NCBI GenBank assembly: GCA_002104905.1
Contig: MCFE01000896.1
Span: forward strand, 1-27,836
Direction: 5' to 3'
DNA length: 27,836 nt
Source of the DNA: Basidiobolus meristosporus CBS 931.73
Taxonomy: Eukaryota > Basidiobolomycota > Basidiobolomycetes > Basidiobolales > Basidiobolaceae
The notes beneath the pieces are model-generated. The model saw only the letters and a program-made list of their open reading frames with translations. It searched no databases and was not told where the DNA came from. Below are positions 9,468 through 18,318 of the stretch, piece by piece (within the stretch, counting starts at the first letter, position 1; the number at the start of each line of letters is the position of its first letter). A program made the position numbers and the translations under genes.

Positions 9468-10937
9468 AGACTTATTCCATTGGATAGTGCCACATTGAGC
9501 CATGAGTGCCAAATGATGCCATAGTGTGCCAGAGAGGTCAAGTGAGCCTATACTTGGCCACACAGTGTGAAACATAGTTCTGCATCTTCATGTAAAGCAG
9601 CCCCTGTGTTTCACTCATTGCGCAGGAGAAAATCCATATTTTGACCTTTTTTTGTGGACCAATGTAGCTCAGGATGTGAAAGAGCACAGGAGAACTGAAG
9701 ATATGCATCTGGTACTCAATACCCATGGCACTCTGAATCTAGCTCTTGTAGCTTGTATCATGTCACAAGAATGAATGGCACTATCTTGGTCCACTGGTAC
9801 TATCTGGCACTATAATTCAATATTAGCCCTAAAATAAGATCTATACAAAGCACTTATAGTGCCAGATAGTACCAGTGGACCAAGATAGTGCCATTCATTT
9901 TTGTGACATGATACAAGCTACAGGAGCTAAATTCAGAGTGCCATGGGTATTAGACTTGTTCCGTTGGATAGTGCCACATTGAGCCATGAGTGCCAAATAG
10001 TGCCATAGTGTGCCTGAGAGTCATAGCAGACCTAAGCTTGGCCACAGAGTGTGACATATAGTTCTGCATATTCATGCAAAGCAGCCCCTGTGTTTCACCT
10101 ACTGTGCGGGAGAAAATCAATTTTTTAGCCTTTTTTTTGGGATCAAAATTGTGCATTATGTAAAAGAGCACAGACAGACTGAAGATATGCATCTGGTACA
10201 TAATACCCATGGCACTCTATATCTAGCCCTATAGGCTTGTAGCATGTCACAAAAATGCATGGCACTATCTTGGTCCACTGGTACTATCTGGCACTATAAG
10301 TGCTTTGTATAGGTTCTACTTTAGGGCTAATATTTGAATATGGTGCCAGATAGTACCAGTGGACCAAGATAGTGCCATGCATTTTTGTGACATGCTACAA
10401 GCCTGTGGGGCTAGATTTAGAGTGCCATGGGTATTATGTACCAGATGCATATCTTCAGTCTGTCTGTGCTCTTTTATGTCATGCACAATTTTGATCCCAA
10501 AAAAAAGGTTAAAAAGTTGATTTTCTCCTGCACTGTAGGTGAAACACAGGGGCTGCTTTGCATGAATATGAAGAACTATATGCCACACTTTGTGGTCAAG
10601 TTTAGGTCTGCTATGACTCTCAGGCACACTATGGCACTATTTGGTACTCATGGCTCAATGTGGCACTATCCAACAGAACAAGTCTATTGAGTACCAGATG
10701 CGTATCTTCAATTGGCTTGTGCTCTAACACATCCTGCACAACATTGATCCAAGAAAAAGGTCAAAAAATGGATTTTCTCCAACTCAATGGGTGAAACACA
10801 GGGGCTGCTTTGCATGAAGATGTGGAGCTATGTTTCACACTCTGTGGCCAGGTAGAGGCTCACTTGGCTTCTCTGGCACACTATGGCATCATTTGGCACT
10901 CATGGCTCAATGTGGCACTATCCAACGGAACAAGTCT
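9468..10937. mobile_element. Element A: palindromic TIR transposon inserted in copia-1 (contains B)
   Basis: The ends are AGACTTATTCCATTGG and, reverse-complemented, AGACTTGTTCCGTTGG. It is flanked by AAT at 9465-9467 and 10938-10940, and removal restores the copia coding context exactly. Without B and one ATT duplicate it is 733 bp: two near-identical inverted arms of about 346 bp (left 9468-9814; right 9855-9951 plus 10689-10937) around a 40-bp spacer (9815-9854). There is no transposase; open frames in it are arm shadows. The arms are rich in TGGCAC/GTGCCA motifs at about 10-bp spacing. It is a foldback-like MITE. Confidence 0.88.
9952..10685. mobile_element. Element B: sister palindromic MITE nested in A
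   Basis: It is 734 bp with ends AGACTTGTTCCGTTGG and, reverse-complemented, AGACTTGTTCTGTTGG, flanked by ATT at 9949-9951 and 10686-10688. It is built like A (long arms around a spacer near 10299-10340), and its spacer is the reverse complement of that of A, so it sits in the opposite orientation. Because the right arm of A is cut by B and resumes after it, B arrived after A. Confidence 0.88.
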
Positions 10938-12030
10938 AATGTAAAATGCATATTTTTGGGCTACTGCAATTACAGTAAGGCATACAGACTCTACCATACC
11001 AAAGCAAAGAAGCTGATCAAGTCCAGGGATGTGTTGTTTGATGAAAATTCAAAATATTCACAAAAAATGACATCAGATGATGACAAAAATTTGATTTCAA
11101 GTCCACCAATTGTCAGGATTGAATCAGAGCATAACAATAGAGATTTTTTCACTCCAGAGGACTCTACAACTGTGTTTCAACCAGAATCAGTGCCCAGGAA
11201 TATCCCAGAAGTGATCATTCCAGTATCAAATGCCCAGAGATCCAATTGGACAAGAAATAGCCCAAATTACTATATCAATGAGGGTACAAACTTGGCCTAT
11301 GCCTATTCAGTCCATATTGATTAGCCCCAGACTGTAAAAGAGGCCCTAAATAGGCCTCAAACAAAGTTTTGGAGATCTGCAATGACTGAGGAATATCAGG
11401 CCCTGATGGAAAGTCAAACTTGGGACTTAGTCAAATTACCAATCAACCAAAAATCAATTGGATGCAGATGGGTCTTCAAGACAAAATACAAGGCTGATGC
11501 TACAATTAAAAGATACAAAGCAAGACTTTTAGCCAAAGGTTACTCTCAAACAAAAGGACTTGACTATACTAAGACCTTTGCACCAGTAGCCAAGTTTAAT
11601 TCAATCAGATTAATATTGGCTATTGCAGCCAAATATAAGTTTTTTATTCATCAAACAGATGTAAAAACTGCATTATTGAATGGAGAACTTGATGAGGACG
11701 TGTATATGTACCAGCCTGATGGGTTTGTTGACCAAGATAACCCCCATTTGGTCTGCAAGCTTAAAAAGTCATTATATGGTCTCAAACAATCACCAACAGC
11801 CTAGAATTGCAAGATAGATTCTTATTTGGAATCTTTGAGTTTCAAAAGGAGTAATGCTGACTATAGTATATACTATAAGCCAGATAGAACAAATCCAGTT
11901 CTATTAGCTCTATATGTGGATGATCTTATTATAGCCACCAATAACCTAGAAACATTGGAAGAGACTAAATCCAGCCTATTCAAGGAGTTCAAGATGTCTG
12001 ATCTAGGAGAACTTAGTTACTACTTAGATT
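10938..12030 (+). pseudogene. Copia-1 integrase C-terminus and reverse transcriptase, broken
   Basis: After element A the frame resumes with KCIFLGYCNYSKAYRLY, the conserved end of copia integrases. The reverse transcriptase follows: a WRSAMTEEYQALMES block, WDLVKLP, GCRWVFKTK, RYKARLLAKGY, TFAPVAK, a KSLYGLKQSP block, and the YVDD active site near 11915. Stops include TAG at 11322-11324 (before the RT), TAG at 11802-11804 where the family normally has a Trp, and TAA at 12030-12032. Confidence 0.88.
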
Positions 12031-12032
12031 AA

Positions 12033-12869
12033 GTTATCCATAGACAGAAGTACCCAGACTATCACCCTAAGCCAATCCAAGTAAATTCAAGATATACTAA
12101 AGAAGTACCAAATGGAAGACTATAAACCGGCAGCTACCCCAATGGAGACAAACCTTAACTTGGTCAAAACTCAACCAAATCAAGAGAGCTTGGTGCCATC
12201 TGAAAGCCCTGACTTTCCTTATCAATGCAAAGTTGGCAGTCTGCTGTATATAATGCTTGGAACATGTCCAGATATCTCATATTCAGTGGGAGTTGTCAGC
12301 CAACATAATCAGAATTATGGATCTGATCATATTGTAGCAGTTATGCGGATTTTTAGATACCTAAAAGGAACTGCTGATATCTGCTTAGGATACACTTAAA
12401 AAGATTCAGAACAGGATCTTGTGGGATACTCTAATGCTGATTGGGGACAAAATTTAGAAGACAGGAGATCCACCACAGGATATACCTTTCTTTACTGTCA
12501 AGGAGTAATTTCATGGAATTCAAGAAAGCAACCAACCATAGCACTTTCCACTAGAGAGGCAGAGTTTATGGCAGCCTGTGAAGCTACAAAAGAAGCAATG
12601 TGGTTAAGAAAACTTCTTACAGATTTAGGCCTATGTCAAAAATGCCTATTACTTTATTTCAAGATAATCAAGGATGTATACAATTGGGTAGAAATCCAAC
12701 TTTTTGTGCTAGAACCAAGCACATAGATATTAGACATCATTTCATACGTGAAGCTATGGAGAATAACTTAGTTAGCTTAGTTTACTGTCCTACAGATGAA
12801 ATGATTGCAGACATATTTACCAAACCATTAGCTAGAGACAAGTTTGAATATCTTAGGTCAAGATTATGA
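12033..12869 (+). pseudogene. Copia-1 RNase H region, broken
   Basis: A frameshift lies between 12033 and 12111. Then come MEDYKPAATPMETNL, PDISYSVGVVSQ and FRYLKGT (12112-12399, ended by a TAA), the RNase H core GYSNADWGQN with STREAEFMA (12421 on), a further frameshift near 12640, and the C-terminal block HIDIRHHFIRE, then DIFTKPL (12600-12869). The domain order is that of Ty1/copia RNase H. Confidence 0.88.
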
Positions 12870-12892
12870 CTAGTCAGTATGAACAATTAGCT

Positions 12893-12901
12893 GAGTGGGA
12901 G
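12893..12901 (+). other. Copia-1 polypurine tract
   Basis: GAGTGGGAG (one T) directly precedes the 3' LTR at 12902, where plus-strand DNA synthesis would be primed. The related tract in copia-3 is GAGGGGGAG at 4180-4188. Confidence 0.75.
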
Positions 12902-13250
12902 TGTTGTAAAAGTTTGTATTTCCACCAAAATATTCACCTCACTTAGTCACTTAGATCATCACCTTCAAATCCTAGAGAATACTGACCAAATTTCTTGTTT
13001 GGATTTATTTAGAATATTTTCACCAAAATACCAGGTACCCAGAACATGAAAATTCTCAGAGTGGTACAAACAGCCCCAAACTCTGCACACATGCTCTTGG
13101 GATCTTCCTTAACCCATTCTACATGTTTTTTATGCCAAGACCAGGTAAAAGTGTAAATACTACTTTTACATTCAACAAATCATTAAGTGAAAACCACAAA
13201 ATCTACTTGTCCTCCCAATCACTTCCAATATCTCCAAGACTTTTACAACA
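12902..13250 (+). repeat. Copia-1 3' LTR
   Basis: It begins TGTTGTAAAAG, ends TTTTACAACA, and is 349 bp. It aligns over its full length with 7097-7445 with about thirty differences, and is followed by the CTTAC target duplication at 13251-13255. Confidence 0.92.
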
Positions 13251-13350
13251 CTTACTAACCTCTACAAACATGCACACCTGCTGCAATTGACATACTTCTA
13301 TCACCTCAACTTGACTGCTTTTTAGTGTGATACTTGTATAGTTTCCATAT
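13251..13350 (-). repeat. CACTA copy R3, short middle piece (2 of 3)
   Basis: This 100-bp piece aligns with the reverse complement of R1 near 2930-3015. It is the R3 sequence trapped between copia-1 and the chromovirus; it starts with the copia-1 duplication CTTAC and ends with the chromovirus duplication CATAT. Confidence 0.75.
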
Positions 13351-14047
13351 TGTTATACCCAAGAGAAAGTGTAATAAAACTCTTGAAAGGTTCAACTGAA
13401 ACAAAGGGACAATTAAGTGCAGAATCTTAGAATTGTCAGAGAGTGGCGGAAATATTAGCAGAAAGATTCTGATCTAATATTGGTCTTGGATATAGCTGGG
13501 TTAGCTATAAAGACAATGATATTTGTTTGCTAGGCAGGCTGGGCTTGGTGTTCTTTGGAGTGCTAGATATACTAGGCTTGGATAGAAACTAGAACAGAAT
13601 TGTTGGATTCTTATTTTTGCCAAGACAGAATCTTAATTTTGTTGAGACACACACTAAACCAAAAGGTTCAGTAAACTTTATTCATACTTTTCGGATCAAG
13701 TTGAACTAGTAAGCGCCAAGGGACTGGATTGATTGAAATCAAATTGGGTGTTCATAGGTGCATAAGATAAATGAAAATTACATCATCAATGAACTGATGT
13801 CTTGGCAACTGCACAGTGGTTGGATAGATCTCAGATGACTAATCACCTGGGAAGGCTTGGTAGATAGGTTGATAACGTAATGACCATTTGAAAATAGATC
13901 AGGTGTGATAGCTAAAAATAGATTCTGAGGTGGGATAAAATAAACTGTAACTGGGATTTCTTATGTTTGGGTTAGGGAAAATCAGTTAGGGTACTAGAAT
14001 TTCAAACGGAGTAAAATTGGCTAAGTTTTAAATGTTGATGCACAACA
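13351..14047 (-). repeat. Chromovirus 3' LTR (left)
   Basis: On the plus strand it begins TGTTATACCC and ends GCACAACA, and is 697 bp. In element orientation it starts TGTTGTGCATC directly after the polypurine tract. It is the clean reference for the interrupted right LTR and for the relic at 862-1424. Confidence 0.9.
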
Positions 14048-14059
14048 TCACTTCCTTCC
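14048..14059 (-). other. Chromovirus polypurine tract overlapping the pol stop codon
   Basis: On the minus strand GGAAGGAAGTGA runs straight into the 3' LTR. Its last three bases are the stop codon of the pol frame, so the tract encodes the final Gly-Arg-Lys and the stop. Confidence 0.75.
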
Positions 14060-15922
14060 AGAAGAGGAGTTTTTTGATACCTTCTGGATTCCTCTGTGGC
14101 TCCAATACTGATCAATAATGGCAACATCATCAAAGTTGGTGTAAGATTCCAAGGTGTTGTGTTTGGCATCATAGCCTTTCCACTTGACTAAATAAAGGCA
14201 ATTTGGCTCTTCTCCATCATGGTCCACAACAGCTTCAACTTCATAGGATTCCAAAATTACTGGGTCTTGAGAAATAAGTTTGAGTGAAGAAGGTGGAAAG
14301 TTTTTGGGTAGCAGTGCTCCAGTGTTATCCTGAAGTACATGAGATCCTCCAGTAGTACGTCTGACAACCTTGAATGGTCCTTCATACTTGGGGTCAAGTT
14401 TAGATTGCCGGATTGGATCTAGTGTCATGACATATGACCCATCTGGGAAGCTGCTGTTCCTGTGTCTTGAGGTGTACATTGAAGTCATATTTTGCTGAGA
14501 GGCCTTACTTCTGGCGCTGATAGCAGGGTAGACAATGTTGGTAAGGTACTCAAGCCGGTTTTTTAGCTTATCTGTATTCAAACTTGCTAACTCTGTATTC
14601 TGGCAGTCTCCAAAGTGGTTGTTTTTTCTTCCAAACATCAAGGAAAATGGTGTTGATCCATGTAGAGCGGCAATTTTGGTGCTGATAGCATACTGTACAG
14701 TGGGAATGTACTTGTCCCAATTCTTCTTGATACCTTTGATAGATTTCCTGATGATGTTCACTGAGGTCTGAACATGTCTTTCAGCCAGTCCATCAGCTTT
14801 GGGATGATATGGAGTGATTAGACAGTGATCAATGGCACTATTCTGGCAAAGGGCTTTGATCACGTGATTCACAAATTCTGTTCCATTATCCAATTGAATG
14901 ACCTTAGGGAATCCAAAAAGGCAGAAGAGCTTGAATAGTTCTTGTGCAATAGTGGCAGCATACTTGTCTGGGATAGGTTTGAGGAAGACAAAACGTGTGC
15001 AGACATCCACAATTACAAAGAGGTAGTGATTACCATCATCACTAGTGGTGAAAGGTCTAGCTAGATCAATTGCAATATGATCCATAGGAAGGCTTGCATG
15101 GATGGGGCTCAAAGGGTGAAATCCATGGCGGCTGATATTGTGAAGTTGACATTCTCTGCACAACTTGACAAATTCTAAGCAGTCAACTTTAATATTTGGC
15201 CAGTGATATCCATCAGAGTGTAGCTTCTTTATAAGTGTGTCAGCTCCAAAGTGGCCAAGTAAATGACTCCTCTGTATCAATGTTTTCCTTTGTTCTTCAG
15301 GTGGGATTTTCCAAGTGGCTGAATCCAGTTGAGGAATTGTTTTGGAAGTTGTAGAGAGTTTACTAATTACATCAGTAATCACATGTCCCTCCCAAGGTGA
15401 AGTTGGAAAAAGTGTTGACAGGTGGTCAGGCAGGATGTTGAGAAATCCTGGGCAATGAATAACTGTACATTCATAATCAAGTAGAGTATCAAGCCAGTTG
15501 GTAAGCATTGGAGTCAGAGTCTTCTGAGTGTGGATATAGACAAGGGCTTGGTGGTCAGTGTACAAGGTAAAAGGAATACCCCATAGATACTGATGAAACT
15601 TCTTCAAGGCAAAGACTATGGCAAGTAGCTCCTTCTTGGTAGCAGAGTAGTTTTTCTCAGCAGGTTGTAGGAACCTGGCTTGGAAAGAGATCCAGTGAGG
15701 CGGATTTTGGTCTTCATCTTGATAGAGGACTACCCCTAGCCCAACATTATATGCATCTGTAGCAACAACAAAGGACTTAGTAAAGTCTGGGGAGGATAAG
15801 GTGGGTGCTTGTGGAAGCAGATGGCAGAGTGACTTAAAGGCTTTGTCATGAGTCTTGTTCCAGGCTGAGGTGAGATCAGGGCTATGGCGTAATGCATCTA
15901 AAGGGGCACTCAATGAAGACAT
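14048..15922 (-). CDS. pol: Chromovirus Pol C-terminal part: RNase H, integrase, chromodomain
   Basis: This 624-residue open frame is the distal part of a broken pol; its first ATG is internal to the polyprotein. RNase H has D56, E98, D123 and D166. The integrase zinc domain has H220, H224, C255 and C258. The integrase core has D286, D345 (LDNGTEF) and E381 (ADGLAERH), with 35 residues between the last two. The C-terminal chromodomain starts at YEVE (Y560), with W581 and Y584 in VKWKGY, so the three positions of the methyl-lysine aromatic cage are kept. The usual Trp in the TWEP-like motif is Leu (NTLES). Chromodomains of this family direct integration to H3K9-methylated chromatin. The upstream RT lies in another frame because of a single-base loss near 15940. 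Confidence 0.9.
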   Translation of the reverse strand: MSSLSAPLDALRHSPDLTSAWNKTHDKAFKSLCHLLPQAPTLSSPDFTKSFVVATDAYNVGLGVVLYQDEDQNPPHWISFQARFLQPAEKNYSATKKELLAIVFALKKFHQYLWGIPFTLYTDHQALVYIHTQKTLTPMLTNWLDTLLDYECTVIHCPGFLNILPDHLSTLFPTSPWEGHVITDVISKLSTTSKTIPQLDSATWKIPPEEQRKTLIQRSHLLGHFGADTLIKKLHSDGYHWPNIKVDCLEFVKLCRECQLHNISRHGFHPLSPIHASLPMDHIAIDLARPFTTSDDGNHYLFVIVDVCTRFVFLKPIPDKYAATIAQELFKLFCLFGFPKVIQLDNGTEFVNHVIKALCQNSAIDHCLITPYHPKADGLAERHVQTSVNIIRKSIKGIKKNWDKYIPTVQYAISTKIAALHGSTPFSLMFGRKNNHFGDCQNTELASLNTDKLKNRLEYLTNIVYPAISARSKASQQNMTSMYTSRHRNSSFPDGSYVMTLDPIRQSKLDPKYEGPFKVVRRTTGGSHVLQDNTGALLPKNFPPSSLKLISQDPVILESYEVEAVVDHDGEEPNCLYLVKWKGYDAKHNTLESYTNFDDVAIIDQYWSHRGIQKVSKNSSSGRK

Positions 15923-16652
15923 GAGTGGTATGTGTTCCCTGAAATAGTGAATACTCCAAGATAATGTTGAAGTTGCTTGGCACTAGTGGGTTTTGGCCAT
16001 TCTGGGATATTGACCATTTTGAAAGGATCTAATTGGTGGCCAGCTGGTGTGACTAAAAATCCAAGTAGATTGATTTTGAGGCAGGCAGAACTGCACTTTT
16101 CAGCATTGAGAGTCAGTCCAGCAGTTGTCAGTCTGTTGATTACATCAGTGACATGGGTTGCATGATCATCACGGTTAGTGGAAAATATGATGACATCATC
16201 AACAAATACCAATGCGTATGGTGCATTTGTGAGTATTATAGTCATGACTCTCTGAAACTTGCTGGTAAGTGTCTTTAGGCCAAAGGGAGCTCCCTGAAAC
16301 ATCCACTGCATATTATTCCAAGTAAAGGCAGTCTTATGTTGATGCTCAGGATGGATCTGGAATTGGTGATATGCATCCTTCTAGTCCAACTTTGAGAATA
16401 CTTTTGCTCCTGATAGTGCGGAAAAGATATCTTGTATTCTTGGAATTGGAAACTTCTCATCTTGGAGAAGCTTGTTCAGAGGTCTGGGGTCCAAACAGGG
16501 TCTCTTCAGGGTTAGATTTCCATCACCATCTTTCTTTGGTGCAAGCGTCAAAGGGCTGTTGAATGTTGTGTTGACAGGGGCTTGAGTGATAATTCCATTG
16601 TCAGCCCATTTTTGGACTATCTCATCAACTAAGTGTTGACATGAATGCGGAA
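15910..16652 (-). pseudogene. pol: Chromovirus reverse transcriptase, interrupted
   Basis: In one frame it encodes the RT: DEIVQKWADNGIITQAP, then LAPKKDGDGNLTLKRPCLDPRPLN, KFPIPRIQDIFSALSGAK, and the active-site FVDD within VFVDDVIIFS (near 16195-16210), followed by GLTLNAEKC and LGFLVTPAG. A TAG at 16381-16383 replaces the residue after SKLD in the conserved D(L)KDAYHQ motif. Near 15940 one base is missing, which throws the frame to a TGA at 15910, and the coding sequence continues in the frame of 15922. The RT start is also one frame back from gag-protease. Confidence 0.85.
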
Positions 16653-18278
16653 TTAGGTATTGCCTCCTCCATGTTGACTCACCAGGTGGGTGTCCAGACC
16701 AATGACTACCTGAGGTCCATCTGGTATGTCAATAACTTCCATCTGATGGATTATGGTTACTGAGCCATAATGTATGTTGATTGGGATGGTAATGGCAATT
16801 CTTGGGGCTGAGAGATCCTTAGCTGCAAGGATTATTTTTCCTGGTTGCTTTTCTATCTCCAAATTGAGTTCTCTGACTACATTGGGTGACACAATAGAGT
16901 TGGATGATCCAGTATCCAATAGTGCTACGTATGATTTGCCATTGAGGGTGAGTGGCACTTCTATGGCTTTGAGCTGTGTGATTGGTTGCTTCTTTTCTTG
17001 AACAGTTGCAATTTTAGCCGGAAACTCAAAGAGGTTGTGATAATCTTGAACTATAAGTTCTTCATATGCTTCTTCATACCCCATTGTATCATTGGCTGAA
17101 TGATCATCAAGGATCTGGGTAATTTTGGCTGATGGTGTGGAGTTCTTCTCAGGACAGGCAGGTGATCTATGTCCCATATTTCCACATTTAAAGCACTTGT
17201 CATCAGCATATGGATTATCAGTTTTGGTGTTTTGCTGCTTTTCTGCGGTGTTTCCTGACTTGTTTGACTGCTTGGTGATGCCTTTGCATTCACTGGTAGA
17301 ATGATAGCATTTTCCATGAAGCTCACAGTGCTTGGTAGTGGTTGACTGCTTCTTGGTCAAATGACTGGTCTCTTTTCTGGCTGTTGTGGGATATTGGGTT
17401 GAGTTGCCTGAAGTCTGGCTAACAGCTGCAGTCAAGGTGATTGCCAGTGTACATATCTCTGAGATCTGGTCATAGGTACATGCAGGGTTGCATGCTTTGA
17501 CAATAGCAATATTGCTCTGTAGCTGGTGTGAAAAGTTTGAAAGAAAATGAGCAGTAAGCAATGGATTATCATCACTAACTCCAGCTAGTCTCATTTGTCT
17601 TTGGAATCTATCACAGAAGTGTTGCACAGATTCACCTTTTTGCATTTTAGTTTTCCATAAGTCACAGTTCAGATGTGCTTTCTTGAGAGGATCTTCAAAA
17701 TGGCTGCAAAAGAGGTTTTGGGCAATTTTCCATGTACTACTTGAAGGAATGTTCACTTCAACCCAGTCAGCATCTTGCATTGTGAGACAGAGAGGCAGAA
17801 GTCTAGCCCAGTTGGTGTCAGGGTCTAGCTGGTGTGCAGCTAAGACATGACTAAGCTTGTAAAGAAACTCAGTTGGATTCTTGATGGCATTGATGCCTTC
17901 AGCATAAACAGGCAAGGATCTTGGGACAACCACCGGGGCAGGTCTAGAAGGAGATGTAGACCTGGAGGATTCAAAGGAATGACTTCTTGGTGGCTGATGC
18001 AGAGCAAGGCTTGGCAGATTCTCAATGCTGTCAATTACTATGGCAATATTCACCAGTGCTTCTTTAATTATTCCAATTTCATCTTGGCAACCAGATATAA
18101 CTTCAAGGAGTTCATCTCTACGGTGATTATCAGATCTTGTTTTGGCAAGCTTTGAGTGCTCAAGCATCACAGTGTTTCTTTCAAGCATGATGTTTTCAAG
18201 CTCTTCAGTAAGCTCTTCCTGATTTCTTCTGGCTTCTTCCAACATGGAAAGGTTTGGATTGCTTGCTGCTGAGGACAT
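16653..18278 (-). CDS. gag: Chromovirus Gag-protease
   Basis: This is a 541-residue intact frame whose ATG at 18278 lies about 40 bp after the 5' LTR. Residues 12-45 look like a coiled coil. The capsid region spans about 125-290 (NPTEFLYKLSHVLAA, then WARLLPLCLTM). A Cys/His motif CELHGKCYHSTSEC (318-331) precedes a classical CX2CX4HX4C zinc knuckle (C362, C365, H370, C375). The aspartic protease has LLDTGSSNS with catalytic D455 and a VVIGLD block near 524-529. The frame ends just after that, and the RT follows almost at once in the -1 frame. Gag assembles the particle; the protease matures the polyprotein. Confidence 0.9.
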   Translation of the reverse strand: MSSAASNPNLSMLEEARRNQEELTEELENIMLERNTVMLEHSKLAKTRSDNHRRDELLEVISGCQDEIGIIKEALVNIAIVIDSIENLPSLALHQPPRSHSFESSRSTSPSRPAPVVVPRSLPVYAEGINAIKNPTEFLYKLSHVLAAHQLDPDTNWARLLPLCLTMQDADWVEVNIPSSSTWKIAQNLFCSHFEDPLKKAHLNCDLWKTKMQKGESVQHFCDRFQRQMRLAGVSDDNPLLTAHFLSNFSHQLQSNIAIVKACNPACTYDQISEICTLAITLTAAVSQTSGNSTQYPTTARKETSHLTKKQSTTTKHCELHGKCYHSTSECKGITKQSNKSGNTAEKQQNTKTDNPYADDKCFKCGNMGHRSPACPEKNSTPSAKITQILDDHSANDTMGYEEAYEELIVQDYHNLFEFPAKIATVQEKKQPITQLKAIEVPLTLNGKSYVALLDTGSSNSIVSPNVVRELNLEIEKQPGKIILAAKDLSAPRIAITIPINIHYGSVTIIHQMEVIDIPDGPQVVIGLDTHLVSQHGGGNT

Positions 18279-18318
18279 CTTCTAATTGGCTGAATGTAAT
18301 GGAATTCAACAAAAAAAA

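Larger units (their letters stand above)
7097..13250 (+). mobile_element. Copia-1: complete but dead Ty1/copia retrotransposon with 5-bp TSD
   Basis: Two 349-bp LTRs (7097-7445 and 12902-13250) have TGTTG/CAACA ends and bracket a gag-protease-integrase-RT-RNase H region in Ty1/copia order. Flanks are CTTAC at 7092-7096 and 13251-13255, a perfect 5-bp duplication. The LTRs differ at roughly thirty sites by eye, which indicates an old insertion. The coding region carries nonsense codons, frameshifts, a changed integrase catalytic residue and a 1.47-kb nested DNA-transposon insertion. It sits in CACTA copy R3. Copia-2 at 25582 belongs to the same family and gives the intact reference. Confidence 0.93.

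Noticed and set aside
9950-10690. Near-identical 86-87 residue open frames on opposite strands (9950-10210 and 10427-10690)
   Set aside because: They are mirror images caused by the inverted arms of element B and encode nothing recognisable.
14535-14771. Plus-strand frame antisense to the chromovirus integrase
   Set aside because: It overlaps a well-supported coding region on the other strand and has no motif of its own.
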